Positions 1-55,181 of a DNA stretch of 64,000 bases are shown here, piece after piece (the stretch's first letter is position 1; each line of letters opens with the position of its first letter). Position numbers and translations under genes: made by a program. Source of the DNA: Portunus trituberculatus (Eukaryota; Arthropoda; Malacostraca; Decapoda; Portunidae); the NCBI RefSeq assembly GCF_017591435.1, contig NC_059281.1:11264902-11328901 (forward strand). The letters run 5' to 3'. A model generated the notes under the pieces. The model was not told the origin of the DNA, did not search any database, and saw only the letters and a list, made by a program, of their open reading frames with translations.

Positions 1-69
1 GTGAGGGTTAAGGCAGTAGGAGAAATTGGGATGGATGGAATAAGGGGAAAAATACAAATTACTCCATTC

Positions 70-240
70 AACGTTCCCTCCATGTCCCACCGGAGTATTA
101 GGTAGGCATGGCATGGTAAAGACGCGAACTCGGGCAGCCTCCTACTGGACGTTGGAATACCACCGCCTCAACCCACTACACCATCACCCCCTCCGCACCA
201 CTGAAACCATAACACTAGTGCCTCAAGCCACTACAACATC
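70..240 (-). mobile_element. possible degraded tRNA-derived SINE head
   Basis: On the minus strand GATGGTGTAGTGGGTTGAGG resembles box A, and GAGTTCGCGTC about 45 bases on resembles a weak box B. No clear body is seen. Confidence 0.25.
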
Positions 241-241
241 A

Positions 242-973
<732 letters not shown>

Positions 974-982
974 TTATTTTTC

Positions 983-1440
983 TTATGCATTGAAGAGTGC
1001 CAGCCAAGGGGAAAAATGGAATAGATTAAAAAAAAAAAAAAAAAGAAGGGCAAAAGAAAGGAAAAGATTAAAAGAAAGGCCGCTTGAGTGGTGGCTCTCT
1101 AAATAGTGTAAAAGCGTCAGCCAAACTTGTGGAGCAAATGCCTCGATACCTCTTAAAAGAAGACAAGTCGTAGGAATTCGGAAATACAGATGCAGGGAGG
1201 GAGTGCCAGAGTTGTCCAGTGAAAGGGATGAATGATTGAGAGTACTGGTTAACTCTTGCGTTAGAGAGTTGGACAGAATAGGGATGAGAGGAAGAAGAAA
1301 GCCTTGTGCAACGAGGGAGGAGGGAGGAGGGAGGCATGCAGTTAGGAAGATCAGAACAGTTAGCATGAAAATAGCGATAAAAGATAGAAAGAGATGCAAC
1401 ATTCCGGCGGTGAGAGAGAGGCGTCTCCCAGTGTGAAGCG
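983..1440 (-). mobile_element. non-LTR retrotransposon 3' end (family C), coding remnant
   Basis: The minus frame 1337-1068 reads RVNQYSQSFIPFTGQLWHSL then PASVFPNSYDLSSFKR, the usual C-terminus of a reverse transcriptase ORF2 (FIP..T..LWNSLP..VFP..YDL..FK). It is 5'-truncated, and its 3' end abuts the TA tract. Confidence 0.75.
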
Positions 1441-1740
1441 GCCTTAAGGCAACTTTCCTTCCTGTCATTTGTTTCTGTGGAGCAAACTCACCATTGGAGG
1501 GAGTTCACGCTGCCAAACCATCACTCGCGTCGTTTGAGATTTTATTAGAGTAATTCCTTAGAAAATCACCCTGGGATAGGCCTATAGAAGTGAAAAGTGT
1601 CTGTGTGTGTGTGTTGGTGGGGGAGTGACGCCCTGACACCGAGGATTACTTACATAGGCCTGTGTGTCAGCGTCAGCAGGCCTATGTGTGTGTCAGGGCG
1701 CGCGTGTCACCATTGTAGGTACTAACATTCATTCATGTTG

Positions 1741-1742
<2 letters not shown>

Positions 1743-1812
<70 letters not shown>

Positions 1813-1881
1813 AATCTATAACATAACATATATTTTGCTTCAGTATGCTACTACTACTACTACTACCACCACACACGTCAC

Positions 1882-1913
<32 letters not shown>
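1743..1913. repeat. (CT)n and (GA)n microsatellites
   Basis: CT run at 1743-1811 and GA run at about 1887-1913, with a short ACT/ACC triplet run between them. Confidence 0.95.
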
Positions 1914-1917
<4 letters not shown>

Positions 1918-2539
1918 TGGAATGTTTCGAGGGCATTTTAAGACAGTTCGGCATGTTTTTAAGTAATAGAATAAGTAAATAATGGCTACTTGGCACACGG
2001 TCATTCCATCGCCTTCCTCACACCCCGCCATCTCAGAACCTACTGGATCATTTATTTCGTTTTCATTTTATTACTAATTTTGCTTATTTACATTTTGTCG
2101 TTCCATTTTTTTTTCTTCTATATATATTTTCTATTTTGTATTTTCCCTTGTTTGGGGAATTTTTCGTTATTTGACTATTTGTTATATTTTTGTAGTTTTT
2201 TTTTTTTTTTTGTTAGAGTTCATTTAGTTTCTCTTTTTTTCTTCTTGTTTTTCTTTTTTTTCTTTTTATTTGTCGATATTTTAACGGCTTCAAAACTGGA
2301 ACGTTGATACATTTATTGTTGCATAAATAGATAAATACAACAAAGGAGGAGGATGGACCTTGCCACCCACCCCTGGGCAAAGACTTAAGGTTAAAAGTAT
2401 CAAAAATATAACACTAGACAGTATACTACATAACAAGAATACAAGTACTTCAATAAATAAATACACATATTGCACACCTTATTACATAAACATCCTACAG
2501 CCTGGGAGCAAACTTCTTTTACCTCGAGTTTTGAATATG

Positions 2540-2625
2540 ATTAAAAGATTTTATTGATATAGAAGTCAGCTGATGTCTTCACTATTCTAATCCTCACATA
2601 AGTTTCTCAAGCTGTGTAAAAACAC
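2540..2625 (-). mobile_element. family A MITE fragment
   Basis: Matches the inner part of family A in reverse (tcttcactattctaatcc, then aagtttctcaagctgt). It is truncated and runs straight into the about 140-bp array. Confidence 0.7.
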
Positions 2626-3345
2626 CATGCAACACCTCAAAATGACACCAAACACACAAAACTCGCTATAAACATCTAATATAAGCTAGAAATCACCCCA
2701 CACACCCAAATACACACAAACCACTTACAACACTCACAACTAGCCCAAAACACACTCAAAACAAACAAAATTCACGCAAACACTATCTAAACTCACTAGA
2801 TACACCTCATATACACTAAAATTACTCCTGCACGCAACCAAGACACTCCACACACACGCAAACCACTTAAAATACCTAAAACTAACGCAAAGCACACTCA
2901 AAACACGATGCAACATGTCAAAATGCCCATAAACACACCTAAAACACATAAAAATCACCCAATATACACCAAAATCACCCCACACGCACCCAAACCACTT
3001 AAAACACTTAGTAATATTCCCAAACCCACTCAAAATACTATGTAACACCTCAAAATGCCTCGAAACACACGCAATTCATTAGAAACACTCAATTATACCC
3101 AAATCACCCCCACACACACCCTAACACATACCTACACCACTTATATCACTCAAAATGAACGCAAAACAAACTCAAAATATTATACAACCCTCAAAATGCT
3201 CCCAAAACACACTCAAAACACCCAAATGCTCAAACACACCTCCACACCACACTCAAGCGACATAAAATATACCTATGAGATCTAAAACACACTCAAAACA
3301 CACAAAACATACTCACAACACCTTGCAACACTACGGAACACACTT
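2620..3345. repeat. diverged satellite-like tandem array, about 140-bp unit, about 5 copies
   Basis: A+C-rich. The landmark atgcaacacctcaaaatg recurs near 2626, 2907, 3040, 3179 and 3320, and ccactta near 2721, 2863, 2995 and 3137, giving spacings of about 132-142 bp (one double step). Confidence 0.7.
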
Positions 3346-3419
3346 AAATTCCCCAACACCAACAGTAGCCTATGCATTATAAAGAACGTTAGGATTAAAA
3401 GGGACACTTACCTAAATGT

Positions 3420-3775
3420 TACACCTTGGTTCCTTCTCCTATTCCGCCTCTATTTCTCATTTCTTCATCATTCTCCTCCTTTGTTTCTCCTTCTTCTTCC
3501 TTGTATTGGTTCCATCTACACGTCTGAGCCTAGAAACACATCAAAACGCTAGATATTAGACAAAATATTGAGGAAATGAAGGGTGACTTAAATATTGTAG
3601 CTTGACTGCTCCTCTTCATCCTCCCTTTCTCCTTCCTTCCTCTTTATCCTCCTTTATTTCTTCTTTCTTCCTCCTTCTGCTACTATTATCTACACACCTG
3701 GACGTAGAAACACACGAAATCACGTAGAAATCATCAGATATTAGGCAAAATATTGACGAACTGGGGGTTTGGAAA
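3420..3775. repeat. two diverged direct copies, about 180 bp
   Basis: Pyrimidine-rich segment followed by ctacac..., tagaaacaca and agatattag.caaaatattga occurs near 3475-3580 and again near 3650-3760. Confidence 0.6.
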
Positions 3776-5018
<1,243 letters not shown>

Positions 5019-5384
5019 CCAGACTGTACAGTACAGCCCACCACCACTATTACCACCATCACCACTACCAGACCACTACTGTCGCTTCAAGCCTTCAACC
5101 AGTAGCAGAAGGTGTCTGTGATGGGAGTACGTGTCTATAATGTCTATGATAACTATCTATTACTACATCTATTACTAATGAGATACCTTACTTATACAAA
5201 TATCACATATCTATTTTTTTATTATTGTGACATCTTTCTTTTCGTCATCGTGTCTAGCTTTGGTTATTTGTCAAAGCAGCAAGTATTAAATTGTATCTTG
5301 TTGTGCAGATGGGAAGGCGGGGAGTACGGAATTTTCCCTCGACGCAGACCCGCCACTGGGAGGATGGGTGGGTCGCAAACAACC

Positions 5385-6145
5385 TAACTCATCTAGCTCC
5401 ACTTTCTGAGAGCTGTATGGTGTTTTGGACGCAGTCAGCCTCCTCTGTCAGCGAGGACTCAGTGGCGCGATAATTTGCGATTCGAAATCTGCCCAACAGG
5501 CCCTCTCCTCTTCAAAACCGGCTTATCGATCGTTAGTTAAACGCATACTATCTTTCTTGGCTCTGATGGGTGAGCGAGGCTTATCTGTACAATTTCTTTG
5601 GATTCCCTCTCACATAGGTATTCGCTGCAGCGACATGGTAGACAGCCTAGCCAAGACTGCCTGTGACCTGCCTGCTGCTGATCTGTCTCCCTCACCCTCG
5701 CTCTCCTGCTGCTTAAAGAAGGTCTGTTGCCGCCCTGCTGGACACCAGCCATCGCAGGGACCAGCAGAGACCGGCAAGCGTCTCCATCCACCATTACGAT
5801 GCCTTTCGTCACCACAGATACAAGTATCGTCGCCGGGGCCTCATGGTCAGGAGCCACAACGTGGTGTCAGCCAGACTCAGATTGGGCTACAGACTGCTCT
5901 GGCAAGTCGCTGGGTAAGAGGATGTGCCCCAGTTCTCTTCCTGCCCTCTGTGCTACATTTCTAACGGCAACACCCTGCAGCACTGTTTGACCTGCCCAGA
6001 AGTCAGTGATCTGCTTCCTCAAGGACAGCCACTACTTGTTGATGCGTTCTGGCACGTGATCTGCTCTTTGGTAGCTGCTGATCACACCACCTTGTCACCT
6101 TTTGCTCACCACAAATTATTTGTTTGTTGATACTCTTTGTATATG

Positions 6146-6188
<43 letters not shown>

Positions 6189-6265
6189 AACTTTTTGCTG
6201 TAATTTTGATGTTTGGTTCCCATAATTTTCATTGTATGACGCCAAGGGCTCAATAAATTAATCAA
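5385..6265 (+). mobile_element. non-LTR retrotransposon 3' part with RNase H remnant (family D)
   Basis: Frame from 5425 reads GAIICDSKSAQQALSSSK, then LWIPSHIGIRCSDMVDSLAK, the RNase H signature of non-LTR ORF2 proteins. A shifted frame then gives CPLCYISNGNTLQHCLTCPE, a C-terminal zinc-knuckle-like motif. It is broken by frameshifts and stops, and includes a GT run at 6149-6187. The 3' end is near caataaattaatcaacaac. Confidence 0.8.
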
Positions 6266-6342
6266 CAACAACCATTAGTACCTTTCATAGTTAGGCCTTG
6301 AGTTATTGAGGGGCAAACTTAACTATTATCTTCGCTAATCCA

Positions 6343-6378
<36 letters not shown>

Positions 6379-6589
6379 AGGTAATTTTCTATTTTTCATA
6401 TTGTGAAGAAGCAGGAAGCAAAATTAATTGAGAAAAGAAAGAGAGAGAGAGAGAGAGAGAAGGATGCGGTCGGTAGTGAATGAAAAGAAGCAGAAGAAAA
6501 AGGTAAATAAAGGTACTCACCTACTCACCCACACACACACACGTTAACCAGGCTACACCACCCAGTCCCCGAGAGAGAGAGAGAGAGAG

Positions 6590-6685
6590 AGAGACTTTCA
6601 GCACGTGGTGGGATTCGAACCTCCGCATGGACGTCTGCCCAATCCCACGCTCACCACCTTATCCACTACGCCACCGTGAAGTTAC
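6590..6685 (-). mobile_element. tRNA-derived SINE head
   Basis: Minus strand: GGTGGCGTAGTGGATAAGGT (box A type) and GGTTCGAATCCCACC (box B), spaced as in a tRNA. It is flanked by GA and CA microsatellites, and no tRNA fold closes properly. Confidence 0.6.
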
Positions 6686-6739
6686 ACACACACACACACA
6701 CACGAAGAGTAACAACAAGTAAATAATTCATCGTGCCCA

Positions 6740-7095
6740 ATAAGGTGACAAGGTGATGTGGTCAGCAGCTACTGAAGAGCTGATGACGCGCCAGGACGCG
6801 GTCTAAGTTGTCATGTGTCAGAATATGTAGTAGGTCCTGACACACAGCAAGTAGTGGCTGTCATTGAGGGAACAGATCACTGACTTCTGGGCAGGTCTGG
6901 CAGTGCTGAAGGGTGGTACCATTAGGGATGTAGCACAGAGGGCAGGAAGATAACTGGGGCACACCCAGTCCACTTTCCCAGCAACTAGCCAGCGCGGTCT
7001 GTATTAACTGCCGTCTGGCTGACACCACACTGTGCCTCCTGACCATGAGGCCCCGGGGACACTAGTTGTATCTGTGGTGACAGAAGGCAGCGTAG
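6740..7095 (-). mobile_element. second family D non-LTR fragment, inverted
   Basis: Minus frame carries VRRHSVVSARRQLIQTALAS and SCPLCYIPNGTTLQHCQTCP, the same C-terminal region as the copy ending at 6265, but in the opposite orientation. Confidence 0.75.
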
Positions 7096-7099
7096 TTCC

Positions 7100-8616
7100 T
7101 CTCTAACAGAGAGGAATATTTTGTGTTAAAGTTTCATGAAAGCATGTCTATTGATGACACACGACCCTCAGTCATAGTCATTGACACTTCTCCCTTCATG
7201 CCACAGATAGAAACATCACTGGCGGCATCTTTACAAGGACACCAGCTAGAGGCAGGAGTCCTTTAAAGATGGCAGACTGACATTTCAGTGCTATGGTAAA
7301 AACATTAATATTTTCACAATTTTGCTTTAACAGTGCTTAGTGACAAGGGCTTAAGAAAACATGTGAGCAATTTTAATTAAAAATTTTAATTATTCTAAAT
7401 ATTGGCACCTATGGAACATCACAATTACAATTTGGCAGCTTACAGTTAGTGTGTTGAGAGGAAAGCCTCTTTCTCCCTCACTGTTGTGTGACGTCTTTGG
7501 TTGAATCTGTGGAGGGAGAAAGAGCTCACCCCTCAGCCTCCATTTATTCTGCAGATTACTGTTGCCTGTTCTTCACAATCATCCTGGTGGAGGAGTTCAA
7601 TGTAAAGTATCGAAACATTTCATTGCAATTCCAAAGTCGCTTCACTATGTTATAAGGTCTGCAGTGTCAGCTGGCCAGAGTAATGTACCTATTTAAATTA
7701 AGTGGTATGACCAGTTTGATATACACTGTGAGTCAGACTATGTAACTCAAACACAATTTATAATGAGTTGGTCACAATAATCTATTGATAATTTTGCAGG
7801 TTGTGATAACTGTCCACAAATTCAAGCAATGTAGATCAGAGCTGGAGAGTTACATCCCTACACCTAAGGAAATTATAAAGTACACTTGTGTTTTCACAAA
7901 AAACAACCAAGTAGCATACACTAGCATCCTTATAAAAATATTACAAATAATTAAATTTTTCACATCTTAATTCTTAGGTTAGGTTCAAACCAACATACTG
8001 TAATAATTACTGACTAAAATCTTTTCTTGCAAAACTAACTAGAAAATACAAACACTAGAGCTTCATTAGGCATCTTATTTAGTGCAGAACAATTTGTCCC
8101 ATTCGACAGACCCACCATGAACACACTGAGGAGCAGTCTTGTGTATCCTGTGTAAGACAAAGCAAGTGAGTATTGTAAGGCAGTAAGGCAGTGTTGATAA
8201 GACCACTGGAGAGACTGGAGGAAGTGTCTCTAAGCAGCTTGTTTGGCAGTGTTGGCACCTCACCAGCCTCAGATGAAGACAGGGCATACCAGGACATGGT
8301 GTCATCACTCAGTTTTTTTCTCTCGGTTTCAAATTTGTTTTTGTTTAAAATTACATGCAAAGTAAAATGAATGATAACAAATGTGTTGCTTTAACAATAA
8401 TGACATTATGTAAGTATTGCCCTAATCACCCAGCAGTGTGGATGTGGGAAGAAACACTGCATACTTTGAAGATAGTTCTATTATAGAACTAACTCTACAA
8501 CAAACATGACTTAAAGAGAAAGTTGTGCTCTTTGAATGAGTCAAGTGTTGGCACAACCTTGGCAGCACTCTGTCCGCAGCAGGTGCATCAAGAGAGGAGA
8601 GAAAAATGTTAGTGTA
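7100..8616. other. intergenic or LAMC1 3' UTR, nothing else recognised
   Basis: AT-rich unique DNA. Part may be laminin 3' UTR. No open frame with recognisable protein. Confidence 0.5.
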
Positions 8617-8622
8617 TTTATT
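8617..8622 (-). terminator. candidate LAMC1 polyadenylation signal
   Basis: AATAAA on the minus strand about 200 bases after the laminin stop codon. Other AATAAA sites occur further on, for example near 7545, so the true 3' end is uncertain. Confidence 0.3.
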
Positions 8623-8824
8623 AGCCTTTGGTTGAAATTTATAAGACTGTACAAAAGGTCTCTCGGTTTTGACACAACAAACAACGCACGAGTAGTTTAT
8701 GTACAGTAGTTGATGAAAAGGATTAACTTTTTCCCCACACACTCATCACTCCCTGATCATCTTGTGTAGAATCTTCCTAGATCTTGTGTGATTTCAGGAA
8801 ATAACATTAATTACCCTCTTAAGC

Positions 8825-50260
<41,436 letters not shown>

Positions 50261-51100
50261 GACCCTCACCACGAGCCCGGCATGACAACACTGAGCACTG
50301 ACCACGGCCGCGTGTGGTCTCCTCTCAGTCTCTCACCCTCCCGCCCACACACCGCTGCCGGGCGTACGCGTCTCACCGCCCCCAGGCTCACTACTATTAA
50401 ATTAATTTCCCATTACGTTACAAGATAAGATCGCAGGTTTGTTCAGTCTCCCAGACCGTTGCCTCTGTTTTAGAGGGACGTCGGTGGGCGGGGCCGCGAG
50501 GTGTCCCAGAGCGTCACGGTGCTTTATCGTGAGTTGCTGTGCCTGGGAGCGTGTCGCGCCGTGCCCCGCCGCCTGAGAGGCATTCCTCTAGGAAGAAGAC
50601 TGCCACCAACGCGAATGTCGACGGACGAACTTTATTTGAATGAAAATTTTAATGGTTTGGACGTGCCTCTCCCGTGCCCCACCAGCGGCCCACAGGCTGA
50701 GGGCAGGGCGGGGCAGGGCGCGGCCTCTCCTTACCCCGGCGCCAATGTGAAGGCAGCACGTCCTCACCCCAAGGCAGGAGGACGTCCCCCTCGTTTACAG
50801 GTTTTCATCACCCCTGGGTACTGGGTCTCTCGTGGGTCTGTTCACGAATATTTCTGTGGACGCTCCATAGACTTCCCTCGCTACCCATGCACGCCACCAC
50901 TGTCAAGTGAACGTAACCACAAGAGTGTCGCCGTGAACTGTCTTGCAACAAACTAGCAGAGTAAATACTTCCAGGTTGTGTTGCGTCACGGGTGAGTGGC
51001 GCCGCGTCCCCAGCCCGCACGACCCACTGCACGCCCCTCGCTCCCACCACACCACCCTCCACGCCACCCACCCGCCTACCCATGACAAAGCCATTGTCCC
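50261..51100 (-). promoter_or_regulatory. GC-rich, CpG-containing region upstream of LAMC1
   Basis: Unlike its surroundings this stretch is GC-rich with many CpG and GC-box-like runs (GGGCGGGGC near 50486; GGGCGGGGCAGGGCG near 50706), directly upstream of the laminin ATG. It probably holds the 5' UTR and promoter. No TATA box or start site can be fixed from sequence. A plus-strand open frame of 151 codons (50501-50956) runs through it, but its protein resembles nothing I recognise and it may be composition-driven. Confidence 0.4.
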
Positions 51101-51522
51101 GTCACCTTCAATCACAAGCAAACATCAGTCTGAAGTAGCGCGTCACTGAGCCATACTTGTGTTTTGTCGGTTCTCATCCGTTCACCCATCCACCGACACA
51201 CACACACACACACACACACTTCAGAAGACGGATAAAAGCTTGAAGATATATTATAAAAAAAAAAAAACTTTGCAGGTCCCAATTCAAGGAAAGAATCCCA
51301 AAAAAGCGGCAGGAATGTGGACTTCGCGGAGATTAAATACAAATAAAGTCATTGTTATCCATTACTTAGTGCAGAGAGTACCAATGCTCAGACACACAAG
51401 GCTGCATCTCCTCTCAGGGCGCCTCACTTCACAACTTTCCACTTACCATCATGTTAGGAGGAGGAGGAGAGGGAGCAAGAGGAGGATGTAAAATAGGTCT
51501 ACGGATTTAGGTCAAGAAGAAA

Positions 51523-51525
<3 letters not shown>

Positions 51526-51572
<47 letters not shown>
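51526..51572. repeat. (CT)n microsatellite
   Basis: CT run followed by CTC-rich sequence to 51700. Confidence 0.95.
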
Positions 51573-51576
<4 letters not shown>

Positions 51577-51924
51577 CTAGTTACCCTCTTACTCTAATCC
51601 TTTCATTTCCATCCTCTTCCTCCTCCTTCTCATCCTCTTCTTCCTCCTCCTTGTCCTCTTCTTCCTCCTCCTCGTCCTCTTCCTCCTCCTACTCCTCCTT
51701 ATCTGACACACCCTCCCTACCCCCTCCTCCGAGACTTGTCGCACCACCCACGCCACACTCTGCTGGCTGCCTCTCCTTGCCTGCTGACTCTTTAGATGCT
51801 GAGTGTGCTAAGTTTCCACTGACTTCTAAGTAACAGCGAGTGATGTCTTCCTCGAACAAGCAGGTGATGAAGTGGTATGTGAAAAGTCGCACGTTGTCTA
51901 ACCTAACATATGACATAAGTTGTA

Positions 51925-52132
51925 TTTACTTCCCCTCACTACGACAATTTTGCAAGGCCACAGAGACAACTAGCCGAGTTTTCAAGTCAGTTTTTCCCTT
52001 TTTACAAACTAGAAAGCTTGCCAATCTATCACCCGAACCATAAAAATACTCTTAAAAATATGAGTATCTTCAATTAAGCCTTTGGAAAGCAGTGATGGTG
52101 AGAGAGCAAAGTGTTTCAGAATACGGGCATTA
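51925..52132. mobile_element. family B element
   Basis: cccctcactacgacaatttt, caaggccacagagacaacta, ending caaagtgtttcagaatacgg. Confidence 0.8.
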
Positions 52133-52329
52133 GTCACACTGTTAGACTGTTATTAGAACCATGAGAACACCCTTGAGAACCGCAATAACATTCAGTGCAT
52201 CCTGTCAAATTGTCACTAGAATCAAGAAGAAAAAAAAAAACTTACAAACTAGTCACTAAAATCAGTTAAAAAGAAGATTCAAGACGTCGAGAGTTTTAAG
52301 AATGTTCGAAAATGAGCCACACTGCCAAA

Positions 52330-52710
52330 GATTAACTAAGGGTCGTATGCAAGAAACACGTAAGTCTCTCTCCATGACTATTTTATAAGACCACGGAGAT
52401 GACTGGTCGGGTGCTGAAGAGATTATTTCCTTTTAATAACACATAAATCACGCCAATTTCTCACTACAACCATTAGAACAACCTGAAAAACCCGTGTATC
52501 TTTAACTGGAACATTTTCAAATAGTGTTACTGCCTCGTGGAAGTGTTTTATAATAGAAACCTAAGAGTATTTCCTTTTAATAATGCAGAAATCACGTTAA
52601 TTTCTCACTACAACCATTAAACCACCCTGAAAACCCGTGTACCTTTAATCAGAACCTTTTGAAATAGTGTTAGTGGGTCATGGAAGTGTTTTAGAATAGG
52701 AACCTAAGAC
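52330..52710. mobile_element. family B element with its second half duplicated
   Basis: The half starting tatttccttttaata occurs at about 52424 and 52568, each ending atagaaacctaag or ataggaacctaag. Confidence 0.75.
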
Positions 52711-52902
52711 AGCACCCTTCTCGTCATTCAGGTTCGTGTACCAAGCAAGTCCCTAAGTGGTGCTGCCTCAGGAATCTCCAAGCCTGGCCACAAAGGTACG
52801 AGTGTAACGTGACGGTTCACTTCCCACGGTGTACCTTTGCCAGGTGTCCCCACGTGTACCTATCTAATTAGCCACGTACTGGGAAGATGACCAGACCAGA
52901 CC

Positions 52903-52905
<3 letters not shown>

Positions 52906-52945
<40 letters not shown>
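52906..52945. repeat. (GT)n microsatellite
   Basis: GT run of about 40 bp. Confidence 0.95.
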
Positions 52946-52946
<1 letters not shown>

Positions 52947-52957
52947 CAAAAACATGG

Positions 52958-53185
52958 GAGTATATTCTGGAACTCTTCTATCATCACATCCCTAGTCCAT
53001 GTCTCTACTCCTTTCAACGAGCCTTTGCTGAAGTTATACGGGTTTCTATCGATGGTTTTTACAGTTTTAGTATCAGATCAATAGGATTTACACATGACTA
53101 ACGGAACAAACACTGTTGAAAGCCCGGCAAATCATCGCTGTGTCCTTTGAAAACGTTTGCGATGAGGAAGTAAAGCGTTGCAGGG
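52958..53185. mobile_element. family B element, diverged
   Basis: gtatattctggaactcttct, cctttcaacgagcctttgct, ending gaagtaaagcgttgcag. Confidence 0.65.
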
Positions 53186-53499
53186 CACGAGGCATGAGCG
53201 GAGCCTAGGAGCACCACCAAGCCGGGACAACAATGCTCAGCTGTCACTGTTGTTTTGAGAGATTCAACAACGGAGGCAGAAATAACTCGCATCACACCCA
53301 CACGTGCTGACGCTGCCGTTGCTGAGTGTGTCTGCCGCCCCCTCTCACCCCTGCACACAGAGGCGCCTACATCACCTCGCCAGGCCCACGCCAGGCTCTT
53401 CACTACAGGTTCAGTACGGGTGCATCACTTACTCCATCAAAATGTTACGCTGCTGTAGTGGTGACAGGGGAAGTCAAGTAATTTCTATTTAAATCGATT

Positions 53500-53690
53500 A
53501 TTTGGTTCCATTCCCTGCCACTCACTCCGTAAACTCTGGAACTCCCTGCCTGCTTCTGTATTCCCAACTTCCTATGATTTAACTTCATTTAAGAGGGAAG
53601 TTTCAAGACAACTAAATGAACCTTTTTTTTTTTTTAAGTCTCGGATTGTCCTTGACCAGCTTTCCTCTCTTACATAAAAAAAATCAGCTT
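53500..53690 (+). mobile_element. non-LTR 3' end with coding remnant (family C)
   Basis: Plus frame near 53533-53620 reads LWNSLPASVFPTSYDLTSFK then REVSRQLNE. The 3' end is attgtccttgaccagctttc and ctcttacataaaaaaa. Confidence 0.75.
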
Positions 53691-53699
53691 GTGGTTCAG

Positions 53700-54129
53700 A
53701 ACGCGAGGCATTTTACAAGTCGCTCTCGTTCCTTAGTCCTTGTTCGTAAATACTTCGACTGCTTCTAACTCTCACTGGGATATGCAATAGTCCACAGTGT
53801 CGGAAGCAATTATACAGATTACCTTCCGTGCCTCGACTTAACCCGTATTCACCGTGGCTTTATCGCTAACTCTTGTTATAGTAGCAGCCGTACCCTCGTG
53901 TCCTCCGCGACCCACTGCTGCGAGAGAGGCGTTATCTTGTCCCGGCGATAGGAGACTCATGTTCCCCGCCAGCCAATAATTACAATCATGTCCTTGCTCG
54001 CCACGCCGCCCCAGCCTCGCCAAGCCACGGTCCTCCACTTTCTGCCTGTGAGTGGCTTGACTGGAGGCATCAACTGTCATCTCAGAGGACGACGGGAGCC
54101 AATCTGGTTGCTTCTCGGGTTGTTGTTCC

Positions 54130-54135
<6 letters not shown>
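53700..54135. other. intergenic, nothing recognised
   Basis: Unique-looking sequence without a supported gene. Confidence 0.5.
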
Positions 54136-54194
<59 letters not shown>

Positions 54195-54249
54195 ACGGCG
54201 GAGATTGAATAGACATAGATGCATTAAGGGAAAGAATGACCGGTGAATG

Positions 54250-54321
<72 letters not shown>
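54136..54321. repeat. two (GA)n microsatellites
   Basis: GA at 54136-54192 and 54254-54321. Confidence 0.97.
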
Positions 54322-54323
<2 letters not shown>

Positions 54324-54589
54324 GGATGAATTTCAGTATGATATAAGCAACAAGTGTTCAGAATGACTGGTGTAGATCAAATGACAATCTCTTTTATACA
54401 TTTTCTTTCCTTAGCATTACAGGCAAGGTAGGTACAGCACTTCAAGACGCGCTAATACTGCTATGGAGACTTACACTGACCTAAGCCACCAGTCTCTCAA
54501 TCAGTCACCGTCCCAGGGCTGTCACGATACCCAGCCCTGCTCAGCCAGTCAGTGTTATGTCACGAGTCACGGATTTTTCAGCTTCCTCC

Positions 54590-54990
54590 AGTGAATGGGA
54601 AGCGGCACACTGCTGAATGGCGCGTCACAGCTGATAGGGCGTCGGTGCAGCGCTAAGGGGATCACTCTGAGGTCACTCTTAGGCCCGCCGCAGTGCACGC
54701 TACGCCGTCACACTCCCGCAGAAGTGGATCATTAATTCTAGTGAATTATTTTACCGATTTCTAACGTTTTTGCTGTAACAATAACACTACCACCACCACC
54801 ACCACCACCACCAGCAACAAAAACAACAACAACAGCAACAAGAGCATGAGGGTGTCAGCAGCGGCCCATCAGGACGGCGGCGGCGGAGACGGCGGGGTGC
54901 TGGTGTACCCGCCGCGGCCACCAACCCTCCCCCTCCCAAGGCTTCCTCCATAACGCGCGGAGGTTAGGTCACGCCCGCCCCGGAACCGAC
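54590..54990. other. GC-rich stretch of unknown role
   Basis: CpG-containing block between the two genes, with a CCA/CAA triplet run (54788-54840) and a 35-codon plus-strand frame (54846-54953, MRVSAAAHQDGGGG...). It could be a promoter or first exon of something unseen; no family recognised. Confidence 0.25.
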
Positions 54991-55147
54991 CATCATGCAC
55001 CTCTCTCTCTCTCTCTCTCTCTAGACTGGAAGACAACGAGCCCTGGTGTAATCTCTGAGCTGCACACCACCTAATTAACACCAAGGCGAGGATGAAGATG
55101 TGAGAGCCAGTAAGATTTCCAGAAGACTTGCAAAAACACTACCAACC

Positions 55148-55179
<32 letters not shown>

Positions 55180-55181
<2 letters not shown>

